NCBI RefSeq assembly: GCF_036492835.1
Contig: NZ_AP025314.1
Coordinates: forward strand, 2,584,010 to 2,648,009
Origin: Fulvitalea axinellae
Lineage (GTDB): Bacteria; Bacteroidota; Bacteroidia; Cytophagales; Cyclobacteriaceae
DNA length: 64,000 nt
Direction: 5' to 3'
In this document: in pieces, positions 26,763 to 37,232 of the stretch
How positions within the stretch are numbered: position 1 is the stretch's first letter
How the letters are laid out: the number at the start of each line of letters is the position of its first letter
Position numbers and translations under genes: made by a program
Notes under the pieces: generated by a model
The model's input: the letters and a program-made list of their open reading frames with translations, nothing else
What the model was told of the DNA's origin: nothing
Database searches by the model: none

Positions 26763-27515
26763 ATGGAAAAAGTTAAAACGCTAATTGTCGACGACGAGCA
26801 TCTGGCCCGTACGCTTTTGAGGGATTATGTCGAGAAAATCCCGGAACTGGAACTTGCCGGAATCTGTAAAAACGGCCTGGAGGCCATGGAGTTTATCCGA
26901 AACAACAAAGTCGACTTGGTTTTTCTGGATATCCAAATGCCCAATCTCACTGGAGTAGAGATGCTGGACGCTTTGAGCTACCAAACCAAAACCTTTACCG
27001 AACGGCCGTTTGTGGTATTTACCACCGCATATTCCGAATACGCTCTGAAGGGCTATGAGCTGGACGTATTTGACTATCTGCTCAAGCCGATTACATTTCC
27101 CAGATTCCTGAAATGCGCTAGCAAAGTCATTGAAATAAAAAACACGATGTCTAAGGTGCCTAACCAGCCAGCGGAACAGGCAGTACAGCCCTCGTTCGTG
27201 CATACGCACCAAGACTATATTTCCATCAAGGCAGACCATAAGCTTTTCAAAGTTAAACTCAACGATATTGTTTTTATAGAGGGCCAAAGGGAATATGTAA
27301 CGTTCCATACGCTGAAACGGAAGATCATGGCTTTGGCTTCCTTGAAAAAATTGGAATCGGACTTGCCTTCAGGGCAGTTTATCAGAATTCATAAATCGTA
27401 TATAGTGTCAAAAGACTATATCGAAACCATGGACGGAAACATGCTGGAAGTCGGCGAACACCGATTGCCGGTAGGGCAGAGTTACCGTTCGAATGTTCTC
27501 CAGATCTTCGAATAA
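26763..27515 (+). CDS. LytTR-family response regulator
   Basis: A receiver domain (KTLIVDDEHLARTLLRDY, phospho-Asp in VFLDIQMPNLTG, Lys in YLLKPITF) is followed by a linker and a LytTR DNA-binding domain (about residues 150-250: YISIKADHKLFKV, IVFIEGQREYVTFHT, FIRIHKSYIVSKDYI). I use ATG 26763; the longer frame from TTG 26757 overlaps the kinase stop. It is the partner of the kinase immediately upstream. LytTR targets are usually nearby, so the divergent efflux operon or the giant surface-protein gene may be controlled by it (inference). Confidence 0.92.
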   Translation: MEKVKTLIVDDEHLARTLLRDYVEKIPELELAGICKNGLEAMEFIRNNKVDLVFLDIQMPNLTGVEMLDALSYQTKTFTERPFVVFTTAYSEYALKGYELDVFDYLLKPITFPRFLKCASKVIEIKNTMSKVPNQPAEQAVQPSFVHTHQDYISIKADHKLFKVKLNDIVFIEGQREYVTFHTLKRKIMALASLKKLESDLPSGQFIRIHKSYIVSKDYIETMDGNMLEVGEHRLPVGQSYRSNVLQIFE

Positions 27516-27541
27516 CCGAAATCGCTTTTACCCAAAATCAG

Positions 27542-27572
27542 AAAAGGCGCCCCCCGTTCGGTGGCGCCTTTT
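27542..27572. terminator. Terminator between the LytTR gene and the giant gene
   Basis: AAAAGGCGCC (27542-27551) pairs perfectly with GGCGCCTTTT (27563-27572). The flanking A's and T's make it work in both directions between the two convergent genes. Confidence 0.85.
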
Positions 27573-27608
27573 CATTATGGATACGTTGTCAATACAACGA
27601 TATTTTGA

Positions 27609-30600
27609 TTAGTTCACAATCAGCCTTTTGGCTTTTTTACCGTTGGCGGTCTCCATCGTGTATACATAGATCCCTTTCGGAAGTGTATTAACGCTGAAGT
27701 CCACGCTGTGGTATCCGGCTTCACGCTTTTCGTTCACCAGTTCCTTGATCAATCGGCCGAAGGTGTCATATACATTCAGGATGACATGGCCTTCCTCAGC
27801 CAACTGGAATTGGATCTCGGTCACGTTATCCGCCGGGTTAGGAACGTTCTGGTACAGAGCGTCGCCCGTAGTTTCCGGAACCACTTGATCCGTAACATCA
27901 CCCACACGCAGAGTAATCGGTTCCATATAATTACCGACTTGGATTCCGTCCTTGAACGCTTCGGTATCCTCCACCTCAAAGACCTCGTCTGTCGAGCGCT
28001 TGACCACTCTGAACTCAAGTTCGGTTACCGGTCTTGATGACCAAAGAGTCAAATAGTAGACCACTTTTCCGTCTCCCTGCATCGGAACCCCGACGCCAGC
28101 AAGCTTACCGTCCGTATAAGCCAAGAGGTAATTAGGTTCCTTGATCCAAGGCTTGCCTGAATCCGCCTCAAGTCCGGCGGCCATAAACATTACGAACGGA
28201 TATTCGCGGTTATCAACTTCCCAGCCACGTTCTCTGGCTTCGCCAACGATGGCGTCAAGCTGGATAGGCGCAACGATAGGAGAGGAAGCGAAAGACCTTG
28301 CCTGACGAGCGAGCAAAGCGTCGGTCGAGACTCCAGTGTAATTCAGCTTCGAATCGTTGGATATTTTGAGACGGAAACCTTCGCCCGGAAGCATATGTCT
28401 CAAAGGCCCGATCCATTTGCCGTCATAGAACTCGGCGAACCCTTTTCTGGAATACACGGCGTCTCCGTTGCGCAAATCCCGTTGCAACGAAGCCAGTGCT
28501 TCTTCGGTAGGCTTCACCCGATCCGGCAGATAACCTATGGCGTTTACGCTTTCGGCCACTACCGGAATGTCCGTTCTGCTCACGTCAGCCAAAACGCCCT
28601 CCACTTGGAGTTCCTTGGCGTTGGACATAAACACCGTGTAAGATTTCATCGGCGAAAGTTGCGTCAGCGTACCTCCCCACGATCCGTTTTGGAAAACGGC
28701 TTCCTGGATATCTTCTCCCGAAGAGAAAATCTTGTCGCCATTCTCGGCGCCCAGCACTTTGCTCAGCTCCAAGGTAAGGCTGGCTTTGTCGGTCAGGTTA
28801 AACGTTGACCAATGGTATCCCGCCTCAAGATTCATCCGTTTCACCCGAACGTCTCCGTAAGTGACAGTTTGCGCATTGTCGATGCCGTTCGCAATTCCCT
28901 GGCGGTAAGTGTACGTCTCAGCTCCCACGAATTCCGTACATTCCGAAGCGTCCCAAATGCGGAACGTCACCGTTTCGCCGGAAGAGATATTACTAAACAC
29001 CTGCACTTGGGCCAAGTAACGGTCTTCTCCGCCAACTCGCTCTTTGCGTACTTGCGCAAGGCCTCTCAGCTCATTGTTAACGTAAGCGGTCACCACATCG
29101 AGTTCATCGCCTTCGTAAGATCCGCTGATATGTTTCGGCGCTACGGTAAGGTTCATGATGTGGAGGAAATCGCCGGGAGAGAATACATACTCTGGAGAAG
29201 GGCAGTTCACGTTCAGGCTGATAGAGAACGATTCTCTAGTTCCATCCGCACTTTCAGCCACGATGTTTTCGGTGTATTCGCCGGGATTCAGCCACGGAGC
29301 GATTTCGAATTCCAGATTCGCTTCGTTTCTCGACTGAAGCGTGTATGTGGTCTCGTCACGGTACCTGCCTTTCATGCTTAGCCATACCGGAAGGTCGATG
29401 ATACGGAAGTTGGCCGCAGTGGCTCCGATATTGCTCAGGCTGGTTGTAAAGGATTTTTTGGTCCCAGCAAGCATGTTGATCTCCATATTGGCTTTTTCCC
29501 AATTCAAGGCGTTGCCGTCCATTGAGAAGTCCCAAGAATACGGATCAATGTAGTTGCCGTAAGGGTCACGTACCTTGTTTTCCAATATGGCCGCTTTCAA
29601 GACGGCCCCCTCCAAGTTTCTCCTCGGGAATTCCGGTTTCGGTCGAATGATGATTTTCCTATTGTCGGAAAGGAACACGTCGATAGGAATGTCGCTAACC
29701 GTTCCGCTGTTTTTCATCACCAAAACCTTTTCGCTGTCTTCAGTCCAGTCCAAACCGTTGGCCGTAGTGCCGACGGCATTTCCAGTGAAGTCGTAAACGG
29801 CTTCGCCAGACAGTCCCGCATTATTAAGAGGGAAGTAGGCCACGAGTCCTTTTTCGTTGCCGAAAAGCATCTTGCCTTGGTTCACCAATATCTGATCAAC
29901 CGATCGGGCCACATTCCAAATACGGATTTCATCCATATAACCGAAATAGCCTCCACCGATTTGCATCGGTTCGTCGTTAGTGGCCCGAGGTTCGAAAATG
30001 CCTTGGGATTCGAAACGTACGGCATCGTCGATTACGATTTTGTACTGTTTCAAAGCCGCGTTGTAGATCACAGCCACATGCGACCACTTGTTTAACGGCA
30101 CCGGAATGTTGGAAAGCCCTTCGAAACAAGCGACACGCCCGTTAGGAGTCACCGATATTTTGAAATTGTCACCTTTCTGAACCAATACGGCTTCGGTGGT
30201 CGGATAGCTGGTAGGCCTTACCCAGAGTTCCACCGTATAGTTTTTCGTTATATCGAAAGCGCTTTGGTCCGGAACAGAAACGATATCGCTAGGCTGGTCG
30301 AAAACCGCCGAAGTAAATTTCTGCGGAATGCCCGTAAGCACACCCCTGAGCTTAATGTTCAGCGAATTGACAGTCTCAGGAGAAAGGCTTCTGGTAAGTG
30401 TAGCCGAAATCTCGTTACCCCGATACACCTCGTTGTTCAACGGAACCGTGGTTTCGATAATCGGAGCGCGACGGAAAATAGATCCTCTTATCCAATCGGT
30501 GGCGCGTTGGCGGTCCTGCTCGTTGTCGCCGTTGTTACAGATCGGCACCAAACGCAAACCATAAGCTCCGTCGACCAAGCCGTCCACTTTTATGCTCATG

Positions 30601-33600
30601 TGGAAATAGCCGTCGTTGCCGACATAGATTTTCTCCGTTCCTTCCGGGTTCAGGTCCACTCTCGGATCTTCCTCGTTGGCGTTGTCAAGAGCGTCGACAA
30701 GTTTCGAAACCGGAATCTCTTTCAAAAGGCGCCCGATATTGCTTCCTTCTTCGGCGTACTCGATCCACAACTTACGGAAAGGATCATCCGTACGGTCACG
30801 AGCCGCTCTCAAGTCCAGCCCGTCAAGGCTAAACGCAAAGTCCACCAAATCGTCGTTTCCACCGTTTACAACCCAGTCGGCCGTCGGATTGGCCAGATCG
30901 ATGATCTGCAGGCAAGGCTGGAAGAATTCAGCAGTAAGCTCGACGCGCGTATCTGTGTCGATTACGCCTTCCCTGATTCCCGCATTATAGATAAACGAAT
31001 CGTTGGCCTCTTCGCATTTTGAGAAGAATCGGATAGGAATACGGGCCACTGTCTTCTTGGTTACGTTACGGTCAAGCTCGACCGTTACGCGTACCTGAAC
31101 GCTCTGTCCGTAATTCATAATATAATCCTTACGGGCAAACGGGTGTCCGTTGATCTTGATTACGGCTCCGGCCAAATCAGTATTGGTCTCGCCGTTTTCA
31201 TTATTGTGTCCAGCGTTTACCAAAGCAAGTGTGTATCGCTTCGGCGTGTTGTCGTTAAACGGCTGGGTATTGGTCAATACCAAATCAAAAGCGATCTGGT
31301 CTCCATAGATTCCCGATTTTACGCTTTCGCCTACCACGGTCAGCTGTACGCCTTCACGTGGCACTGTTCCCCTTTCAAACGGACACATCGATCGGCCGGC
31401 GATAGTACGGAATACCGGAGAGTTCAGGAATTTTGACGCTCCGTGGCTGTCCAAATTGTCGCTACGCACCTCCAAGAGATATTGGTCTCCCAAATCATCG
31501 TCGGAAAGTTTGATAGAGAACGACTCCTGTTGCGCGTTGCTGTTTCCAGCTGAAAACGATTGGGAAATCCCTGTAGAAACGCTACCGCCCAACTCGACTA
31601 ACGCTCCCGGAACCTTAAGCTTAAATTCTCCGCCGATAGAAAGGTCAAAACCTAAAGACTCGTAACCTTTGCCGTAGCTGGAGTTATTGCGTCCCATGCT
31701 ATATGACAAGGAGGTACCACCGGAGAAGTTAATCCGTGTGAAATCAGTGTCCGAGACGTCAACGCCATCATCGTTAAGGCGAAGAGTGCCTGGAAGACCT
31801 TCTTCTTTGCTAATCTCGAAAGGAGGGAGGTCATTGAACGGATCAGTGTATGTTCCGGCCTGTACTTCTTCTTCCGTCAAACCAGCTACCAGCCTTCTGT
31901 TTCTTTCCAGAATAACTTTCCAGTTTTCGATATTCGTATCGAGATTATCAGCCTTGTCTTGCTCGCCTCTGGCTATCGCGGCGTCACGCAATTCCACAAG
32001 GTTAGGGATAATCACGTCGATAACATGCTGATAGCTGTGCGAGAAGAAAGAGTTTACTTCCTGAGTCGCCACCAGATCCTCCTGCACAACGGTAGCCGTA
32101 CAAGTGTTTTCGTCATATTCAAGACTCTGGCCACGGCCGAAAATCAAAGCGGGGCTAAACCCGATAAACACGTCGCTCTGCAAGCCCGGGGCTACTGAAC
32201 CGCCGTCTGTAGAAATGTCCCTGTCAAAAGATACCGAACGGGTACGCCCGCCACCGCCACCGAAGACAGTTTTCAACTCCGAACCGAATTCGGTTGTGAA
32301 TTCCGTCTCGACCAACTGTGTGCCATTGGCCACACCGATACCGAACGGAGCCGCCAAAACCTGCAATTCGGTTTTCAACGAGGCGCCACCTTTGATCTTC
32401 GACTTTCCGCCCAAAGAGCCCGAAAGATCCCAGTCCAGATTAAACGCCAAAGATTGTCCGCGTTTCCAAGTCACACTACTGCCGTCGCCCGGAGGGTCGT
32501 GGAGGACCATAAGCAATTGGTCCGGAGCTTTGATCGTAAAGTCGTTATTGTACCGAACAGTACCTTTGAGCACCGTAGTTACCACATCAGTGTAGAGTTT
32601 TCCTTTGTAACGGATTCCCGAAGTAAAGGACTTGGTAAACGGATCGCTGAAATTAGGCAAGCCCGTCACCATAGTAAATGTCGCCTCGCCGTTCTCGTTC
32701 AGCTTATATTCTCCAGCTATAGCCTCGGGATCGTTCGGATTAACGGCAAACGCCCCGATATCACCGGTTACCTGAAGAACTCCGTCAACTTCGCAACGCA
32801 CTTCGTCGCCGTCCACAATATAAGTTTCGAAAGCGCGGGCCCTAACTTCGTAGCTTGACAGGTAATCCAACACATAATCGATTCCGTTGTCACACTCCGA
32901 TTTTCTGACTTCTTCTTTCGTCATCACAAGGTCTCCATCGGAATTACGGCTTGTAACGATCTTGTTCAACACTTCGACCTCAAGAGTCAACGGGTTATTG
33001 TATTCGAACTCGTAAGACTCCCAGCCTTTGGTCAGGTCAATGATCGGAGATTTTAGGGTAATGGAATTGTTATCCGCTTTCTGGAGTTCCACCCTGTATT
33101 TGCCCGGAACCAAACCGTCTACCGTGAACGTGGTAAAGTCGTCGTTGAAGTTCTCGGAATTGATTTGTTTCTCATAAACTTTACCCGTGTAGTCAGTCCG
33201 CACAATGCGTCCGTTCCAAGCTCCGACGCCATAGCCGCAGGTAGTTCTGATATGCCCCACAAAACCGAAACGGGTGCTGTTGATAAAGTCTACGGAAGTC
33301 ATCGGGCGGAAAATATTGAATTCGTATTCTTCTTTTCCTTCCGAGATAGGGTAATCCGTATTGGACGCCTGATAAGCGTAAACGCCGTTTTGCGTGTCCG
33401 TTTTCGCAATGGCGTTTGTGGAGGTCGGCTTTCCGTGGAATTTCAAAATTCGTTCGTGACCGTTCGGGCTCCAGCCCAAAGCGCGGAACGCTCCAGTTTC
33501 TTCAAGAGGATAGAAAGCGTACAGCGAAGCCATATCGCGTTCGATCAGTTCGCCTTGCCTTATTTGGTGAAGCTCCGGCAGGTCGTAGTTTTCCGTACGG

Positions 33601-36554
33601 AAAGAAAGGTTGTCCAGATAACCGCGGAACCATTGGCTGGTTTCCAGCGGGATTTCCGTTTCCACATAAGCTCCAATGGCGACTTTTTTATCTTCGATAG
33701 CCATCAAAGAAACCGTGGAGGACGTTTCCTCCTCATTGACCAAGATATTGGCCTCGCCAGTCTCCGAATCATATGAAAGGGAGAAGAAGTTCCAAGCGTT
33801 TCTTTCAAACACGCCTGTCAAACGCAATTCCTCTGTCGTTCCGTCACGCAACACTAACTCACGCTCCGATTTCATCAACAGGTTCATCGTACCGATCGAG
33901 AAGAGCACTTGTTCGTCCACAATTTCCAAGCTTGACCCCGAGCTTCCGTCGGAAGTGTCACGGCGTTCTCCTTGCTGGTGAACAGGAACGTCCGGCAAAT
34001 AGAACCAGCCCGACCACGTACCTTTCTTAGATCTCCATGCTTGTGAGCTCAACGCCAAAGCGTCCTCGCCATTGAACCAGTACGAACGCTGGCCAACCGA
34101 ATGGCTGAATTCCGATTCGTCCACACGCAGTTTATGACGTCCCAAAGCGGACGAAACCACATAGTTGCCATCACGGTCAGTTACGGCTTTGTCTCCGTTT
34201 ATCGGAGCGTTGTCAAGTTTAAAACGGGCTCCTTGCGGTACAGGAAAACGTTCGCCTTCCACATCATAATAGACTTGACCGGCAATGGCCAACGAAGACC
34301 TATCGATAAAGTCAACCTCATCTTTTTGGTAATCGCTCACCTTGGAACCAAGGCTGAGGTTGATCTCCAATTCTTCCGGACGGAAATCGTAGTTTTCCTT
34401 ATAAGGCGTTACGATAAAGTTGACGCCTTCGTAAGTGGTGCCATAGTTAACATTCCAAATGAAATAGTTTCCGAATTCGTTGGTGTACGCTCCGTATTTC
34501 ACTTCCGGGCGGTCATCGCTCCAAGGAAGGGCCGAATTCGATCCGCTAATAAGTGCGCCAGACTGTTTGTCGAAGTTAAGGACAAAGTCTTCGTTATTGT
34601 CAAAACCGAAGCGCCCGCCGATGTTATAGATCTCGGAACCCGAACCTTCGTCAAAACGGAAATACAAAGCCAAATCCTTTTCACGGCCGGAGAGAATCAA
34701 GTCACGGTAACGGTCGATCAGGTTGACTGTCGCTCCGCTGTACTCGTCTTCGAAATTATCACGGTTTGCCGTCCAGATTTTCAGTTCGTCCAAACCGTAC
34801 GCCGAAACGAAATTGTCGTTCAGGGTAAGGCTGTTGAGCACTTCGCTGGATCCCAAGCGGTAGTTAGGATTGGAATAAGCCTGAATCCTGTATGATCCCA
34901 AACGTTCTCCGTCAAAAAACAAGACGGCTTCTCCGGTGAGTTGAGAAAAGGTCACGGCCAAGTGATGCCATCCAGCCGGATCTTTCACTTCCGTTACGGT
35001 TTTGGTTTCTCCGCTTGCACCGTTCACCGATAGGCCAAACGTGTATGTGGCGTCCGCAGTACGGCCGATTTTAAAGTCCGCTTCGGCGAACGACAATACA
35101 GTGTTCAGCGAGCCATTGCTTGCGGGTTGCTTATACCACATCTCAAGCGTATAGTTCGCTTTGTCCCGGATACCGTCAACTACGTCGACAATAATCTTAT
35201 CGGTATTCTCAAAACCTAAAGCGTAACCAGGTAACGGCTGGCGTTCTTCCAAGGTAATCTTGGCGTCTTTCACAAAAATATCGGAAAGCGTGTGGACATT
35301 ACCTTCCACTTTACCGTTCGGAAGCACAAAGCCTTTTTCCTCTTCATGAGAGACCACGCCGTTGCTTCCCATAGCATCCACTCGGTAGGTGTAGACTCGG
35401 TTGGAGATCACATCACGGTCTGTCCAAGCCAATTCTTGGCGGATTTTCGCATCAGTCGCTTCAATTGAAGCCACCAAACGCTTGTCCTTATACACACGAT
35501 AAGAGCGGGCGTCAGCGGCATTAAGCCAAGTCAACTCCACCGAACGCTCCAAACCGCGAGTGGCGTGGAGGAACAGTTTGTTGCTTTCCAGAAACGGGTG
35601 TCCGCCCAAAGGTTCAGTAAAAGGGCTTCCTGCGGAAAAAATTCGAGTCAATCCGTCTACTTCGAGAGCGATATTCTCGACAATTGCGTTCGAGCTAAGA
35701 TTGATGATCTCATTGCCCCAAAGGTGAGTTTGTTTTCCGTTTCGAGTTTCTTCCTCCACTTCGGTGGTGCCACCGAAGTAAGCCTCAAGCCCGGTTTGCT
35801 CGCTGAGCTTGATTTCGGAAAATCCTCCGAAATATTTTTCCCTGTCAAACGAAATCTCGCTACTTGAGCGCGGACGGCTCCAAAAACGCATTTCGGAGTA
35901 AAGCGCGACAGAACGCTTGGCTATAAGCGAAAGTGGGCGAGGAGTCTCCGACGAAAGGTCAAAGGCTTGGTCACCATCCGTATCGGTAAAACGTTCGTGT
36001 AGCTTACCGTCGAAATATGCGTCGATGTAATAGTGGTTTTCCATTCCCGGCACCCTTATAAAGGTATATGCCAAGTGGTGCCAGCCCAATTGCCAAAGGA
36101 TATAGTCGTTCACCCCGTCTTCGCCCGGCAAAATATTGTACGGGTTTTTATTGCGGTCATCCGTAGTCAGGTAATCATCACCTTTCTTTACGGCCAATCC
36201 GCCCGTATGCAAAAGTGTTCCGGGAGAGTCGTAAGTGATGTGTAGGCCAAAACCGAAATCATTTTCTTTATCCAAAAGAAGAATGTCCTCGGGATTTTTC
36301 CACCTCGCTCCGCCATTCCTTTTCAACCAAAATTCCACCGTTGCGCCCGGTTCTCCTCGTCGCAACAGTTCCGAAAGGTCAATACCGAGGGGAACGTCCT
36401 TGGACGAGCCATGATATGCGTCTAGGTACATCATGGAGAACGGAATCCGGACTCCCTCCGAGTCTTCTTGGGCCAATGCTTGCCTCTGTGTTATTAAAAA
36501 CAGAAAAACAAGGCATAGCACAGAACGTAAAAAGTCATGTACTTGGTTCCTCAT
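27609..36554 (-). CDS. Giant secreted LamG-repeat protein with T9SS C-terminal sorting domain, 2981 aa
   Basis: A signal peptide (SVLCLVFLFLITQRQALAQ) starts the protein. Four concanavalin/LamG-like domains can be seen, recognisable by phrases such as WHHLAYTF, WHHLAVTFSQLTGEAVLFFDG, WNFFSLSYDSETGEANI and WSHVAVIYNAALKQYKIVID (around residues 60-240, 445-640, 830-1020 and 2130-2290). Between them lie FN3-like (YRVYKDKRLVA) and carboxypeptidase-regulatory-like (SLAIAGQVYYDVEGERFPVP) modules. The last ~75 residues are a T9SS type A sorting domain (VILNVYDTFGRLIKELVNE, then LPKGIYVYTMETANGKKAKR), so the protein is exported by the type IX system and attached to the cell surface. No catalytic site was found; adhesion or carbohydrate binding is the likely role. 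At 8.9 kb it fills one seventh of the window. Confidence 0.9.
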   Translation of the reverse strand: MRNQVHDFLRSVLCLVFLFLITQRQALAQEDSEGVRIPFSMMYLDAYHGSSKDVPLGIDLSELLRRGEPGATVEFWLKRNGGARWKNPEDILLLDKENDFGFGLHITYDSPGTLLHTGGLAVKKGDDYLTTDDRNKNPYNILPGEDGVNDYILWQLGWHHLAYTFIRVPGMENHYYIDAYFDGKLHERFTDTDGDQAFDLSSETPRPLSLIAKRSVALYSEMRFWSRPRSSSEISFDREKYFGGFSEIKLSEQTGLEAYFGGTTEVEEETRNGKQTHLWGNEIINLSSNAIVENIALEVDGLTRIFSAGSPFTEPLGGHPFLESNKLFLHATRGLERSVELTWLNAADARSYRVYKDKRLVASIEATDAKIRQELAWTDRDVISNRVYTYRVDAMGSNGVVSHEEEKGFVLPNGKVEGNVHTLSDIFVKDAKITLEERQPLPGYALGFENTDKIIVDVVDGIRDKANYTLEMWYKQPASNGSLNTVLSFAEADFKIGRTADATYTFGLSVNGASGETKTVTEVKDPAGWHHLAVTFSQLTGEAVLFFDGERLGSYRIQAYSNPNYRLGSSEVLNSLTLNDNFVSAYGLDELKIWTANRDNFEDEYSGATVNLIDRYRDLILSGREKDLALYFRFDEGSGSEIYNIGGRFGFDNNEDFVLNFDKQSGALISGSNSALPWSDDRPEVKYGAYTNEFGNYFIWNVNYGTTYEGVNFIVTPYKENYDFRPEELEINLSLGSKVSDYQKDEVDFIDRSSLAIAGQVYYDVEGERFPVPQGARFKLDNAPINGDKAVTDRDGNYVVSSALGRHKLRVDESEFSHSVGQRSYWFNGEDALALSSQAWRSKKGTWSGWFYLPDVPVHQQGERRDTSDGSSGSSLEIVDEQVLFSIGTMNLLMKSERELVLRDGTTEELRLTGVFERNAWNFFSLSYDSETGEANILVNEEETSSTVSLMAIEDKKVAIGAYVETEIPLETSQWFRGYLDNLSFRTENYDLPELHQIRQGELIERDMASLYAFYPLEETGAFRALGWSPNGHERILKFHGKPTSTNAIAKTDTQNGVYAYQASNTDYPISEGKEEYEFNIFRPMTSVDFINSTRFGFVGHIRTTCGYGVGAWNGRIVRTDYTGKVYEKQINSENFNDDFTTFTVDGLVPGKYRVELQKADNNSITLKSPIIDLTKGWESYEFEYNNPLTLEVEVLNKIVTSRNSDGDLVMTKEEVRKSECDNGIDYVLDYLSSYEVRARAFETYIVDGDEVRCEVDGVLQVTGDIGAFAVNPNDPEAIAGEYKLNENGEATFTMVTGLPNFSDPFTKSFTSGIRYKGKLYTDVVTTVLKGTVRYNNDFTIKAPDQLLMVLHDPPGDGSSVTWKRGQSLAFNLDWDLSGSLGGKSKIKGGASLKTELQVLAAPFGIGVANGTQLVETEFTTEFGSELKTVFGGGGGRTRSVSFDRDISTDGGSVAPGLQSDVFIGFSPALIFGRGQSLEYDENTCTATVVQEDLVATQEVNSFFSHSYQHVIDVIIPNLVELRDAAIARGEQDKADNLDTNIENWKVILERNRRLVAGLTEEEVQAGTYTDPFNDLPPFEISKEEGLPGTLRLNDDGVDVSDTDFTRINFSGGTSLSYSMGRNNSSYGKGYESLGFDLSIGGEFKLKVPGALVELGGSVSTGISQSFSAGNSNAQQESFSIKLSDDDLGDQYLLEVRSDNLDSHGASKFLNSPVFRTIAGRSMCPFERGTVPREGVQLTVVGESVKSGIYGDQIAFDLVLTNTQPFNDNTPKRYTLALVNAGHNNENGETNTDLAGAVIKINGHPFARKDYIMNYGQSVQVRVTVELDRNVTKKTVARIPIRFFSKCEEANDSFIYNAGIREGVIDTDTRVELTAEFFQPCLQIIDLANPTADWVVNGGNDDLVDFAFSLDGLDLRAARDRTDDPFRKLWIEYAEEGSNIGRLLKEIPVSKLVDALDNANEEDPRVDLNPEGTEKIYVGNDGYFHMSIKVDGLVDGAYGLRLVPICNNGDNEQDRQRATDWIRGSIFRRAPIIETTVPLNNEVYRGNEISATLTRSLSPETVNSLNIKLRGVLTGIPQKFTSAVFDQPSDIVSVPDQSAFDITKNYTVELWVRPTSYPTTEAVLVQKGDNFKISVTPNGRVACFEGLSNIPVPLNKWSHVAVIYNAALKQYKIVIDDAVRFESQGIFEPRATNDEPMQIGGGYFGYMDEIRIWNVARSVDQILVNQGKMLFGNEKGLVAYFPLNNAGLSGEAVYDFTGNAVGTTANGLDWTEDSEKVLVMKNSGTVSDIPIDVFLSDNRKIIIRPKPEFPRRNLEGAVLKAAILENKVRDPYGNYIDPYSWDFSMDGNALNWEKANMEINMLAGTKKSFTTSLSNIGATAANFRIIDLPVWLSMKGRYRDETTYTLQSRNEANLEFEIAPWLNPGEYTENIVAESADGTRESFSISLNVNCPSPEYVFSPGDFLHIMNLTVAPKHISGSYEGDELDVVTAYVNNELRGLAQVRKERVGGEDRYLAQVQVFSNISSGETVTFRIWDASECTEFVGAETYTYRQGIANGIDNAQTVTYGDVRVKRMNLEAGYHWSTFNLTDKASLTLELSKVLGAENGDKIFSSGEDIQEAVFQNGSWGGTLTQLSPMKSYTVFMSNAKELQVEGVLADVSRTDIPVVAESVNAIGYLPDRVKPTEEALASLQRDLRNGDAVYSRKGFAEFYDGKWIGPLRHMLPGEGFRLKISNDSKLNYTGVSTDALLARQARSFASSPIVAPIQLDAIVGEARERGWEVDNREYPFVMFMAAGLEADSGKPWIKEPNYLLAYTDGKLAGVGVPMQGDGKVVYYLTLWSSRPVTELEFRVVKRSTDEVFEVEDTEAFKDGIQVGNYMEPITLRVGDVTDQVVPETTGDALYQNVPNPADNVTEIQFQLAEEGHVILNVYDTFGRLIKELVNEKREAGYHSVDFSVNTLPKGIYVYTMETANGKKAKRLIVN

Positions 36555-37232
36555 AGTCTATTTGTTTGTGTTTAGTTTTCACAAACCCGCTAAGGGTTGC
36601 AATTCGATTCTGTTTTGGCTTTATCTGCATATGTCAAATAAAGCATAACGGTTTATGTTGTTTATATCTTTTGGAAAAACGGAAACTATGATGTTTTTTA
36701 TACTGGGAAGTCAGATTTCATATAAACCCATAAAACTCACATCTCTACAATAATCAACCACACATTTACCCTTAACCACCATTTTTCTATACAATATTGT
36801 CTTTTATGCAATTGTAGGCACAATCCAATTCGTTCTGATTACAGAAACCCGACTGGAAACCCACGAATAATTCCGACAGTGCTAGAGTAGAAAAAAATTC
36901 ACACTTACACTATTGAAAGAAGACTTTATCATTTCAATCTCTCAATTCAGCCGGTTTTGTACAGTGATTTTCATGCTTTGTTATACGAACAAAGCGTCAT
37001 ATTTATATTTAAAACGAAAACTTCTGACTTCAATATCCTAATTAGTGGGAATCATTATACTACACTACAATTTTACGTCATAGGATATTCCTTTTTTGTA
37101 AGGTGGAATACAGTAGGTGTTTTTCCAGAAAAATATTTTTTCCAAACGATAATCAATTCGGAAAGAGGAATTCATAAAAAACACAAATGAACACAACTAC
37201 CATGGAGTTTTTAATTATACTTTTTTCATTAA
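36555..37232. other. AT-rich intergenic region upstream of the giant gene
   Basis: These 678 bases are clearly poorer in GC than the genes around them. They must hold the promoter of the giant gene (which starts leftward at 36554). The short frame 36957-37190 is not convincing as a gene. I see no tRNA, insertion sequence ends, long repeat or strong terminator. Confidence 0.5.

Noticed and set aside
30264..34895. Several 200-260-codon plus-strand frames opposite the giant gene
   Set aside because: The minus strand encodes continuous LamG and other domains with a signal peptide and T9SS end; the plus frames have no domain content.
36957..37190. 77-codon plus-strand frame in the AT-rich spacer
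   Set aside because: Low-GC sequence gives Phe/Tyr/Ile-rich chance frames; there is no motif or promoter support.
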